Source: an uncultured Eubacteriales bacterium (GTDB taxonomy: Bacteria > Bacillota > Clostridia > Oscillospirales > Oscillospiraceae). Taken from it: DNA of 55,996 bases. Below the pieces are notes generated by a model. The model did not search any database. It was given only the letters and a program-made list of their open reading frames with translations, and was not told the DNA's origin. The stretch is from NCBI GenBank assembly GCA_900321275.1, contig ONVI01000040.1, forward strand, positions 1-55,996, written 5' to 3'. A program made the translations under genes and the position numbers. Positions 16,344 through 25,600 of this stretch are shown piece after piece (the first letter of the stretch is position 1; each line of letters opens with the position of its first letter).

Positions 16344-17189
16344 ATGATCGCAATTTGTCCGAATCCCTTCCGCGACAAAGGCTGTGAGCTCAGCAAGCGC
16401 GTTGCGGAGCTTCTGAATGCAAACGGATTTGAAACCTGCTTCTGCCCGATCTTTGCCGATGAGGGGGACGAAATCCTCCCGGAGGGGTTCAATTTTGCTC
16501 CGCTCTCTTCGCGGGCGCCGAACTGCACGCTGATTGTCGTGATCGGCGGCGACGGGACGATCCTCCATGCGGCGCGGCAGATCCATCCGCATACGGTTCC
16601 CATGCTCGGCATCAATCTCGGCACCAAGGGGTTTATGGCGAATCTTGAGCCGGAGGAATATGAGTATGTTCTCCGGGCGGCAAAAGGGGACTATAAACTC
16701 AGCCGCCGCATGAAGCTGGACGTGACGCTCTGGCGAAACGGCAAGGAGATCCTGCGCGATCAGGCGCTCAACGACGTCGTCATGCACGGCTACGGCGACT
16801 GCATCAAAATCACGGCCCTGTGCAACGGCAACAGTATCACGGCCTTTTCCGGCGACGGCATCATCCTCTCCACGCCCACGGGCTCGACCGGATATTCCAT
16901 GTCGGCCGGCGGGCCGATCGTGGAGCCGGAAGCGCAGGCGATCATTATCAGTCCCATCTGCGCGCACATGATGAGCTCGCGCAGCTTTGTTCTCGGCTCG
17001 GGAAAGGTGATCACCGTTGAGATGGAAAAACAGCACGACCGGCGCGCCTATCTCTCGGTCGACGGATATTCCGTCACGGATCTTGCCGGCGGTGACAAAA
17101 TCGTTGTCCGCAGATCCGAAATCTATACGCATATGGCAGACCTCGGACTCAGAAACTTCTACGCAATTGCATTTGAAAAATTAAGGTAA
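16344..17189 (+). CDS. nadK: NAD kinase
   Basis: This 281-residue enzyme phosphorylates NAD to NADP. It shows the GGDGT motif (VVIGGDGTILHAARQ, about 69-83), LGINLGTKGFMANLEPEE, and the NAD-site region STPTGSTGYSMSAGGPIVEP. Length and motifs are standard. In Bacillus this exact slot is not nadK, but nadK before argR-recN is common in Clostridia. argR begins 17 bp later. Confidence 0.96.
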   Translation: MIAICPNPFRDKGCELSKRVAELLNANGFETCFCPIFADEGDEILPEGFNFAPLSSRAPNCTLIVVIGGDGTILHAARQIHPHTVPMLGINLGTKGFMANLEPEEYEYVLRAAKGDYKLSRRMKLDVTLWRNGKEILRDQALNDVVMHGYGDCIKITALCNGNSITAFSGDGIILSTPTGSTGYSMSAGGPIVEPEAQAIIISPICAHMMSSRSFVLGSGKVITVEMEKQHDRRAYLSVDGYSVTDLAGGDKIVVRRSEIYTHMADLGLRNFYAIAFEKLR

Positions 17190-17206
17190 ACAAAACAGGA
17201 GGACAC

Positions 17207-17659
17207 ATGATGAAACTCGGCAGACAGAGCGTTATCATGGAAATCATCAGCGAAAGAGACATCGAGACCCAGAACCAGCTTTTGGAGGCCCTCGCGGAGC
17301 GGGGCGTCAAGAGCACACAGGCGACCCTTTCACGCGACATCCGGGATATGCGTCTTGTCAAAGAGCTTGGACCGAAAGGAAACTACCGATATGTTGCGGC
17401 GGCAAAGCAGGAGACGCCGGATCTGGATCAGAGACTCAAAAAGATTTTCAAGGAAAGCATCATTTCCTATGATCTTGCGCAGAACATTCTGGTGATCAAA
17501 ACGCTGCCCGGGCTTGCAAACGGCGCATGCTCCGCGTTGGACGGGATGGAGATCGAGGGGCTTGTCGGCACCCTGGCCGGCGACGACACCGCCTTCCTGG
17601 CCATGAAGGACAATGCGTCTGCCGTGAATCTTTATAAGGAAATTGACCAGCTTTTCTGA
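17207..17659 (+). CDS. argR: Arginine repressor ArgR/AhrC
   Basis: This 150-residue protein has the winged-helix N-terminal domain (QNQLLEALAERGVKSTQATLSRDIRDM) and a C-terminal arginine-binding hexamer domain with GLANGACSALD and GTLAGDDTAFL. The AGGAGG site is 4 bases from the first ATG and 7 from the second (17210), so the second may be the real start. ArgR controls arginine synthesis and breakdown genes, none of which is nearby; the position beside recN is a conserved Bacillota trait. Confidence 0.95.
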   Translation: MMKLGRQSVIMEIISERDIETQNQLLEALAERGVKSTQATLSRDIRDMRLVKELGPKGNYRYVAAAKQETPDLDQRLKKIFKESIISYDLAQNILVIKTLPGLANGACSALDGMEIEGLVGTLAGDDTAFLAMKDNASAVNLYKEIDQLF

Positions 17660-17677
17660 TCGTACAGGGGGCGGAAC

Positions 17678-19369
17678 ATGCTCAACGAACTCCACATTGA
17701 GAATATTGCCGTTATAGAGAAGGCCGACATCGCCTTCGGACGCGGCCTGAACATCCTGACCGGCGAGACGGGCGCGGGCAAATCGATCGTGATCGATTCC
17801 ATCGGCGCCGTACTCGGCGAGAGGGTCAGCCGCGAGCTCGTTCGCCGCGGCGCAGAGAAAGGCATGGTCACGGCCGCTTTCGATGTGGAGGGCTGTGAAG
17901 CCTGGCTGAAAGAAAACGAAATCGAGGCGGAGGATGAGCTGATCATCCAGCGCCGCATCAATTCTGACGGAAAGAGCAGCTGCCGCGTGTGCGGAAATCC
18001 CGTTACCGCGGCACAGCTCAAGGAGCTTGCGGCCCTGCTTGTGGATATCCACGGGCAGAACGACGGCAGGCAGCTCATGGACGAGCGGCGGCACAGAGAA
18101 TATCTTGACCGCTTCGGTACGGATCCTGCGCTCCTTGCCGCCTATCGGAGCGCCTATCAGCAGTACAGCGGCATCAAAAAGGAACTCTCCGCCCTCGAGA
18201 TGGACGAAATCGAGAAGGAACGCCTGAGCGACAGCCTCAGCTATCAGATTCAGGAGCTGGAGCGGGCCGAGCTGAAAGCGGGGGAGTACGACAGCCTCTG
18301 CGCGAGGCGGGATCTGCTCCGCAACGCAGAAAAGCTGAGCGAGGCGCTGGACTCGGCATTGGCCATGCTTGCCGGCGATGAGGACAACGCCCAGACCCTG
18401 ACGCAGAATGCCGCCTATTATGTCGGCAAGGCCTCCGCGTATGCGCCCGAGCTGGAGAGCGCCGGGAAAAGCCTGAACAGCGCCGCATTCAGTCTTGCGG
18501 ACGCGGCGGAGAGCCTGCGGGATTTCCGCGAAAACCTCGACTTTTCCCCGGATGAATACGACAGCCTGGAAACCCGCATTGCCCTGCTCGGAAAGCTGCA
18601 GAGGAAATACACCCGCGACGAGGAGGATCTGATCGCCTACCTTGCCGCGTGCAGAGAAAAGCTTGACAACATCCAGTACGCGGACGAGCGCAGCGAGAAG
18701 CTGAAAAAGCAGCTCGCGGCGGCGGCAGAAAACTGCCGTGAAGCGGCCGCGCGCCTGAGCAAAAACAGACAGGAGACGGCAAAGCTTCTGGAAGAGCGCA
18801 TTATCAGTGAGCTCCGGCAGCTCAACATGCCGTCGGTTCGCTTTGCGGTGGAGTTTGCGCCCCTTGGCGACGATCCCGGTTTCGATTCTGACGGCTGTGA
18901 TGAAATCCGCTTTGTCATGTCGGCAAATGCCGGAGAGGAGCTTGGGCGCATCAGCCGCATTGCCTCCGGCGGTGAGCTGAGCCGCATCATGCTGGCCATG
19001 AAAAATGTTTTTGCCGAAAAAGATCCGGTAGCCACCATGATTTTTGACGAAATCGACACCGGCGTCTCCGGCATCGCCGCGCAGAGAGTGGGGGAGAAGC
19101 TGTACTGCGTATCCCTCGGCAAGCAGGTCATGTGCGTGACGCACCTGCCGCAGATCGCGGCCATGGCGGATCAGCATTATCTCATCCGCAAGCAGGAGCG
19201 GGACGGCAGAACCTATACCGACGTTTTTCCGCTCGATCGGGAGGGACGCCGGCAGGAGCTTGCCCGACTCCACGGCGGCGAGAATATCACGGAGACGACG
19301 CTTCTGAGCGCGGAAGAGCAGCTTGAGGGCTGCGAGCGCTTTAAGGCGGAGATCGGTGTGAAAGCATAA
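17678..19369 (+). CDS. recN: DNA repair protein RecN
   Basis: This 563-residue SMC-like ATPase has Walker A (LTGETGAGKSIVIDSIGAVLG, about 27-47), two long coiled coils, the ABC signature (IASGGELSRIMLAMK, about 430-445) and Walker B (TMIFDEIDTGVSG). RecN acts early in double-strand break repair. Length is as expected. Spo0A/SpoIVB genes that often follow recN in Bacillota are not found here. Confidence 0.96.
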   Translation: MLNELHIENIAVIEKADIAFGRGLNILTGETGAGKSIVIDSIGAVLGERVSRELVRRGAEKGMVTAAFDVEGCEAWLKENEIEAEDELIIQRRINSDGKSSCRVCGNPVTAAQLKELAALLVDIHGQNDGRQLMDERRHREYLDRFGTDPALLAAYRSAYQQYSGIKKELSALEMDEIEKERLSDSLSYQIQELERAELKAGEYDSLCARRDLLRNAEKLSEALDSALAMLAGDEDNAQTLTQNAAYYVGKASAYAPELESAGKSLNSAAFSLADAAESLRDFRENLDFSPDEYDSLETRIALLGKLQRKYTRDEEDLIAYLAACREKLDNIQYADERSEKLKKQLAAAAENCREAAARLSKNRQETAKLLEERIISELRQLNMPSVRFAVEFAPLGDDPGFDSDGCDEIRFVMSANAGEELGRISRIASGGELSRIMLAMKNVFAEKDPVATMIFDEIDTGVSGIAAQRVGEKLYCVSLGKQVMCVTHLPQIAAMADQHYLIRKQERDGRTYTDVFPLDREGRRQELARLHGGENITETTLLSAEEQLEGCERFKAEIGVKA

Positions 19370-19403
19370 TCTGTATTGTCGCAGCAGGCGAAAGGAGCTT
19401 CCC

Positions 19404-19811
19404 ATGACCATCGAAGAATTGGCCGTTGCTTATCATAAAAAGGGCTTCAACTGCGCGCAGAGCGTTCTGTGCGCCTGCGGAAGATACACCGGGCTGGACG
19501 AGAAAACCGCCCTGGCTGTCTCCGGCGGCTTTGGGGGCGGGCTTCGCTGCGGCGAGGTCTGCGGCGCGATATCCGGCGCTGTGATGGCCGCAGGGCTGTG
19601 CTTTCCGTACAGCGATTCGGAAAACCTCGAAGCCAAAGAGACAATTGCAGCGCTTGCCAGAGAGCTGACGGGCGCCTTTCGGGAAAAATACGGCGCTGTC
19701 CGCTGTGAGGAAATCAAGGTCGATACGGCCCGCTGCAATGAATTCATCGCCTTCATGGCCGAGCTTGCCGGACAGATGGTGCAGAACCGGCTAAAAGCGA
19801 CGGAAGCGTAA
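19404..19811 (+). CDS. C_GCAxxG_C_C family redox protein
   Basis: This 135-residue protein has the family cysteines: GFNCAQSVLCACG, then GGLRCGEVCGAISGAVMA (about 47-64), and a last cysteine in ARCNEF. Proteins of this family are thought to bind metal or take part in redox chemistry, but have no settled role. It follows recN after 34 bp, with its own AAAGGAG ribosome site, and a terminator comes after. Confidence 0.9.
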   Translation: MTIEELAVAYHKKGFNCAQSVLCACGRYTGLDEKTALAVSGGFGGGLRCGEVCGAISGAVMAAGLCFPYSDSENLEAKETIAALARELTGAFREKYGAVRCEEIKVDTARCNEFIAFMAELAGQMVQNRLKATEA

Positions 19812-19862
19812 TCCTTGCCGGATACGAAAAACAGACAATCAAAAGATCGTTTAAAAATGACT

Positions 19863-19893
19863 GCTGCAGGGTGTTTTGCCTTGCAGCTTTTTT
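19863..19893 (+). terminator. Terminator of the nusB-recN block
   Basis: GCTGCAGG (19863-19870) pairs with CCTTGCAGC (19879-19887, one bulge), followed by a run of six T. Confidence 0.75.
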
Positions 19894-20003
19894 GCAGTTT
19901 ATGGTTTTTTCCTTTCGTACAGGGTAGAAATCAGGAGCGCCGTGTGCTATTATACATATAATAGGGTAGTTATAATCAAATGAAGAAACGAGGCTTTGAT
20001 ACT

Positions 20004-20136
20004 AGTCTTCCATAAAACGCTTTAAAAAGCGTTTTATCGCACCGGAGGTGCGGGAAGACTGTATGAGACGTGTTTTGCGCCTTTCGGCGCAAAACTGGCG
20101 ATACCTTTTCAATAAAATGAAGCATTTTATTGAAAA
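20004..20136. repeat. Dense cluster of perfect hairpins before the GGDEF operon
   Basis: Four perfect stems lie here. AGTCTTCC (20004-20011) pairs with GGAAGACT (20053-20060) and encloses two helices without unpaired joints: ATAAAACGCTTT/AAAGCGTTTTAT (20012-20037) and CGCACC/GGTGCG (20038-20052), a clean three-way junction. Two more stems follow: TTTTGCGCC/GGCGCAAAA (20073-20094) and TTTTCAATAAAAT/ATTTTATTGAAAA (20106-20136). The flanking gap (19894-20180) also holds two TATAAT boxes (19957-19962, 19971-19976). It could be an RNA leader of the operon at 20181 or a palindromic mobile repeat. It does not match the c-di-GMP riboswitch consensus I know. Confidence 0.7.
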
Positions 20137-20180
20137 ATAGTATGAATCTTTATCCATAAAGCGAAAAGAGGCTGCAAGGT

Positions 20181-22622
20181 ATGTACTATTCTGCGATCGG
20201 TCTGTTGGCGGTGCTGATCCTGCTGATCGAAAATCAGGACGTGATACTGAACCAGGAGGGCGCGTTTGAAAAGCCCGCCTGGAGGGTATACAGGCGCTTC
20301 CTGTTCGCTGTGCTGGCGTATTACATACTGGACATATGCTGGGGCGTCGTTGGGAGCATGAAGCTGCCGAACCTGCTCTTTGCCAACACGACCTTATATT
20401 TTATCGCGATGGCGGTCGGCGTGCTGTTCTGGGTTGAGTATACGGTGGTGTACCTTGACGAGGAGAGCGGCTTCGGAAAGAGCCTGGTCCTGGCCGGGCT
20501 CGTCCTGGCGGGATTCATCACCGTTTTCGCCGTCGTCAACATCTTCACGCCGGTGCTTTTCACCATCGACGGCCAGTGCGTATACAGGGCCCTTCCGCTG
20601 CGCTCTGTCCTGCTTGCCTGCCAGATCCTGCTGCTTTTGCTCATCGCGGTTTACGCTGTTGTGTCGATGTTCCGCAGTCACGCGGAGAAACGGGGCAAGT
20701 ACCGCACCCTGGGACTTTTCGGCCTGTTGATGGCGGTGCTGCTGTTCATCCAGATCTGGTATCCGCTGCTGCCGCTGTATACCATTGCCTACATGCTGGG
20801 CACCTGTCTGCTGCACACCTTCGTCGTCAACGAGGAGAAGGCGGAATTCAAACGCGGGCTTGAGGAAGCGGCGAAGGACAAGCAGCTCAAAAGTACCATC
20901 GAATCCCTTCTGAACAACTTGCCGGGCATGACCTTCACCAAGGATGCCGGGACCGGGGGTTATCTAGCGTGCAACAGGGCCTTTGCGGAGGCTGCCGGTC
21001 AAAAAACCCCGGAGGCTGTGATCGGCCGCACCGATGCCGAGCTCTTTGACGAGGAGATGGCGCGGCACTTTGCCGATGATCAACGCGTGGCGATGTCCAT
21101 GGATGAGCCTTATATTTTCTATGAGGACGAGGTGGACGAAAACGGACGCCGCCTGCAGGTGCAGACCACGCTCATAAAATACAAGGACGACGCCGGACGG
21201 CTGTGCCTGCTTGGCATCAGCCAGGACGTGACGGACATGGTGCGCATCCAACGGGAGAGCGCCACCACGAAAGAGGCCTATGAAAAGGCGCGCAGCACCG
21301 GCCTCATGTATTCCCACATTGCCCAGTCGATGACACGCGGCTACCGGGATATGTATTACGTCAATGTCGACAGCGAGGAGTTCATTGAATACAGCACGGA
21401 TGAGGCGGGCGGCGCGCTCACCGAGCTGAGACGCGGCTGGCATTTCTTCGAGGAGTGCCAGATCGAGGCTGAGCAGTATGTGTATGCCGACGACCGCGCC
21501 GCTTTTATCAAGGCGCTGGATCGAAAGACGCTTATGGACATGCTCGATCGGAACAAGACCTTTGTGATGACCTACCGCCTGATCGCGGAGGACGGCCCAA
21601 CCTACGTCAGCATGCGCGTCTCCCGCATGGAGGATGATGAGCGCTATATCGTCATCGGCGTGACGGACGTGGACGAGCAGGCGAAGCAGCGCCTTGCGGA
21701 GGAACGGATGAAGGAGGAGCGGACGGCCTACACGCGGCTCAGCGCGCTGGCCGGCGATTATCTCTGTATCTATGTAGTCGATCCGGAGACCGGGCACTAT
21801 CGGGAATTCAGCTCGTCCGCGCGCTTCGAGAGCTTCGCGCAGACGAAGGAGGGCGGCGATTTCTATCATACCGTGCTGGAAACGGCCCGCGTATACTGCC
21901 ATCCGGAGGATCTGAACCGCTTTTTCTCCGCCTTCTCCAGGGAAAACATTCTGTCAGAGATCGCCCGCCGCGGCATTTTCACACTGAGCTACCGCATCAT
22001 GATAGAGGGAGAGCCCCGCTACGTGGCGCTCAAGGCCGCCATGGTGGAGGAGAAGGAGGGCAAGCACCTGATCGTCGGCCTCAACGACATCGACGCCCAG
22101 GTTCATCAGGAGGAGGAATATGTCCGGAGTCTTGCCAAGGCGCGCAGGGAGGCCAATACCGACGCGCTGACCGGCGTGAAGAACCGCCACGCCTATCTGG
22201 AGGCGGAGGATCGGCTGAACCTTCAGATCGCGGAAAACCGCGCACCGGCATTTGCCGTGTCGATCCTGGACGTGAACGACCTCAAAAAAGTCAACGATAC
22301 CGAAGGACACGATGCCGGGGATCGTTTCCTGCGCGACGCCTGTATGATCGTCTGCAATATTTTCAGTCACAGTCCCGTCTTTCGCATCGGCGGCGACGAG
22401 TTTGCGGTCATCTCACAGGGCGGCGACTACGCCTGCATCGACGAGCTGATCGGGCGCGTAGGCGAGCATAACCGGGAAGCGATGCACAGCGGCGGCATCG
22501 TGATCGCCTGTGGCACGGCGAAATATGATAACGACGGGAGCGTCGCCTCCGTGTTTGAGCGGGCAGATCAGAACATGTATGAGAACAAGAGCATGCTGAA
22601 AGCGCAGAAGGGAGGGATATGA
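20181..22622 (+). CDS. 7TM-PAS-GGDEF diguanylate cyclase-like sensor
   Basis: This 813-residue membrane protein has about seven helices in residues 1-220 (histidine-kinase 7TM-like), a PAS fold (about 240-350, LNNLPGMTFTKDAG), further PAS-like domains to about 640, and a C-terminal GGDEF domain (NTDALTGVKNRHAY at about 655, RIGGDEF at about 735). The GGDEF is intact, so c-di-GMP synthesis is likely; the RxxD inhibitory site usually 5 residues before it is absent. Residues about 240-500 closely match the kinase encoded next door. The stop overlaps that gene by ATGA, so the two are probably co-translated and sense related signals. Confidence 0.88.
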   Translation: MYYSAIGLLAVLILLIENQDVILNQEGAFEKPAWRVYRRFLFAVLAYYILDICWGVVGSMKLPNLLFANTTLYFIAMAVGVLFWVEYTVVYLDEESGFGKSLVLAGLVLAGFITVFAVVNIFTPVLFTIDGQCVYRALPLRSVLLACQILLLLLIAVYAVVSMFRSHAEKRGKYRTLGLFGLLMAVLLFIQIWYPLLPLYTIAYMLGTCLLHTFVVNEEKAEFKRGLEEAAKDKQLKSTIESLLNNLPGMTFTKDAGTGGYLACNRAFAEAAGQKTPEAVIGRTDAELFDEEMARHFADDQRVAMSMDEPYIFYEDEVDENGRRLQVQTTLIKYKDDAGRLCLLGISQDVTDMVRIQRESATTKEAYEKARSTGLMYSHIAQSMTRGYRDMYYVNVDSEEFIEYSTDEAGGALTELRRGWHFFEECQIEAEQYVYADDRAAFIKALDRKTLMDMLDRNKTFVMTYRLIAEDGPTYVSMRVSRMEDDERYIVIGVTDVDEQAKQRLAEERMKEERTAYTRLSALAGDYLCIYVVDPETGHYREFSSSARFESFAQTKEGGDFYHTVLETARVYCHPEDLNRFFSAFSRENILSEIARRGIFTLSYRIMIEGEPRYVALKAAMVEEKEGKHLIVGLNDIDAQVHQEEEYVRSLAKARREANTDALTGVKNRHAYLEAEDRLNLQIAENRAPAFAVSILDVNDLKKVNDTEGHDAGDRFLRDACMIVCNIFSHSPVFRIGGDEFAVISQGGDYACIDELIGRVGEHNREAMHSGGIVIACGTAKYDNDGSVASVFERADQNMYENKSMLKAQKGGI

Positions 22623-25600
22623 GCATGGAAACAGGTAAACCCGGCATCTCATCGGGTGTGTACAGGGAGAACCCGCCGACCGGACTGCGCCCGCAGTTTT
22701 CGCCCCTCGGCATGTGGGCCTTCTCCATCGGCACCAGCATCGGCTGGGGCTCCTTTATCGTTACCTGCAATACCTATCTGCAGAAATCCGGCCTGCTTGG
22801 AACTGTCTTCGGGCTGCTGATCGGCATGGCGGTCATCCTCGTGATCACCTGGAACCTGCAGTATATGATTCGGACGATGCCGGGCGCGGGCGGCATCTAT
22901 TCCTTTGAAAAAAAGGTCGGCGGCAAGGATCTGGGCTTTCTCGCCTTCTGGTTCGTTCTGCTGACCTATCTCGCCATCCTCTGGGCCAACATGACCTCGC
23001 TGCCGCTGTTCGCCCGCTTTTTCCTCGGAGATCTCTTCCGCTTCGGCTTTTGCTATACGATTTTCGGCTATCAGGTCTGGCTGGGCGAGGCGCTGCTGAG
23101 CATGTGCGCGGTGCTTCTCATCGGCCTTTTGTGCGCGCGGAGTACGCGGCTGTGCAATCACGTGATGATCGCCGCAGCCCTGATCTTCGCTCTCGGCTTC
23201 ACGGTCTGTGCCGTAATCGCCCTGCTGCGGCACGATGGGGGCGCTTACAGCTATGAGCCCATGTACGTGGAGGGCTCGGGCGCTTTTGCGCAGATCGTCC
23301 ACATCGCGGCGATCTCCCCCTGGGCCTTCATCGGCTATGAGAATATCTCCCATTTCTCCGAGGAGTACCGCTTCCCGCTCAAAAAGGTGCGCGGCGTACT
23401 GCTCAGCTCCGTGCTGGTTACGACGCTGATGTATATCTTCGTGTCTCTGCTCTCCGTCTCCGCCTACCCGCCGGAGTACGAGAGCTGGTTTGCCTACATT
23501 CGCGACATGGACAATCTCGAGGGATTCAAGGCTGTCCCCGCATTCTACGCCGCCGAGCGCTATATGGGCAAAACCGGCGTCATGGTGCTGATGCTGTCCC
23601 TGTTCGGCGTCATCCTCACAAGTCTCATCGGAAACCTCATGGCCCTGAGCCGCCTGCTCTTCGCCGCGGGGCGGGGAGGCGAGGCGCCCGCCGCGCTGTC
23701 CGTGCTCAATTCCCGCGGCATCCCGTCCAGGGCCATCGCCGTTGTCGTCGCGGTATCCTTCTTTATACCCTTTCTCGGCAGAACAGCGATCGGCTGGATC
23801 GTGGACGTTACCACGCTGGGCGCAACGCTGATCTACGGCCTGATCTCCCACGCGGTCTACCGCGACGCCCAGCAGAAGCGCCGGGTGCCGGAAAGTATTT
23901 CCGGCGCTGTCGGCCTGCTGCTGATGCTGGCCTTCGGCCTTTTGCTGCTGGTGCCGAGCCTGCTGCCCTTCCACGCGGTGGCGACGGAGTCCTACGCCCT
24001 GTTTATCATCTGGTCTGTGATGGGCCTGATCTATTTTCGCACCCTGCTTCGGCGCGACCGGCACAACGAGCATGAGCAGCGCCTTGTCGTCTGGGCTTTC
24101 CTGCTGATATTGATACTCTTCGCCGCGATGATGTGGGTATCCCGACATACGGAGATCGCCGCCAACGACGCGGTGGACCGCATCTATGCCTACCATCAGG
24201 CCCATCCGGAGCACGACTCGTTGGAGAGTCAGGAGGAGAGAACCGATTTTCTGCGTGAGCAGGCAAAATCGGTCAGCAGCACCAACACGCTCTATACCAT
24301 GGTGTCTCTGGGCCTCTTCCTCGTGATCTTCACCATGCTCCTGAACAATTATAAGGAGACACAGGAGCTCGGAGAAAAGCTCGCGGAGGCGGAAAACGAG
24401 GCGATCGCAGCCCGAAAGATCGCGGAACTCAAGGAGTCTATCTCCTCCCTGCTCGACAATATGCCGGGCATGACCTTCACCAAAGACGCCGAGACCGGCG
24501 TGTACCTCGCCTGCAACCAGGCCTTTGCCGACTATGCCCACAAGGAGACCCCGGACGGCGTGGTCGGGCTCACCGACGCGGAGATCTTCGATGCGGAGAC
24601 GGCTGCCCACTTCGTGGAGGACGACAAGCTTGCCCTCTCCATGGACAGACCCTATATTTTCTATGAGGACGTCCCGGACGCCGCCGGCAATCAGATGCAG
24701 CTTCAGACCACGAAGCTCAAATTCATAGACTCTACCGGCCGCGTCTGTCTGCTGGGCATCTGCCGGGACGTCACCGAGATGGTGCGCATCCAGCATGAAA
24801 ATGCCATGACGAAGGAGGCCTACGAAAACGCCGTCAACTCCGGCATCATGTATACCCATATTGCCAAAACCCTCGCCCGCGACTATACGGACATGTTTTA
24901 TGTAAACCTCGACACGGAGGAGTTCATCGAGTACCGCCGGGGGAGCGAGAGCAGCGCGCTCTCCGAGATGCGGCGCGGCTGGCATTTCTTCAGCGACTGC
25001 AAGGCGGAGCTGGCTGGGCATGTGTACCCCGAGGACCGGGAGGCCTTTCTCAACGCGATGAACCGCCGAAACCTCGTGGCGGCACTGGAGCGGAAGGACA
25101 CCTTTATCATGACCTGTCGCCAGATCGGGGACAACGGTCCGGTCTACGTCAGCATGAAGGTCTCCCTGATGGAGGACGACAAGCACTTCATCATCGTCGG
25201 CATCACAAACGTCGACGCCGAGATGCGTGAGGCCATGGCGAAGAGCGAGGCGCTTGCCGGCGCCCTGACCGCAGCGGAGGAGGCGAACAAGGCCAAGACC
25301 TCCTTCCTCTCCAGCATGAGCCATGAGATCCGCACGCCCATGAACGCCATCATCGGGCTCGATACGCTTGCCCTGCGGGATCAGACCATCAGCGGGCAGA
25401 CACGGGATTATCTGGAGAAGATCGGGGAGAGCGCCAAACATCTGCTCAACCTGATCAACGAGATTCTTGACATGAGCCGCATCGAATCCGGGCGCCTGGT
25501 GCTGCGCAGAGAGGTGTTTTCCCTCAGCGCCATGCTGGAGCAGATCAATACCATGGTCATGTCTCAGTGCGGCGACAAGGGGCTTGCCTATGAATGCCGC

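Noticed and set aside
20004-20160. c-di-GMP riboswitch before the GGDEF operon
   Set aside because: The conserved core bases of the known classes are not seen; the hairpins are simple perfect palindromes.
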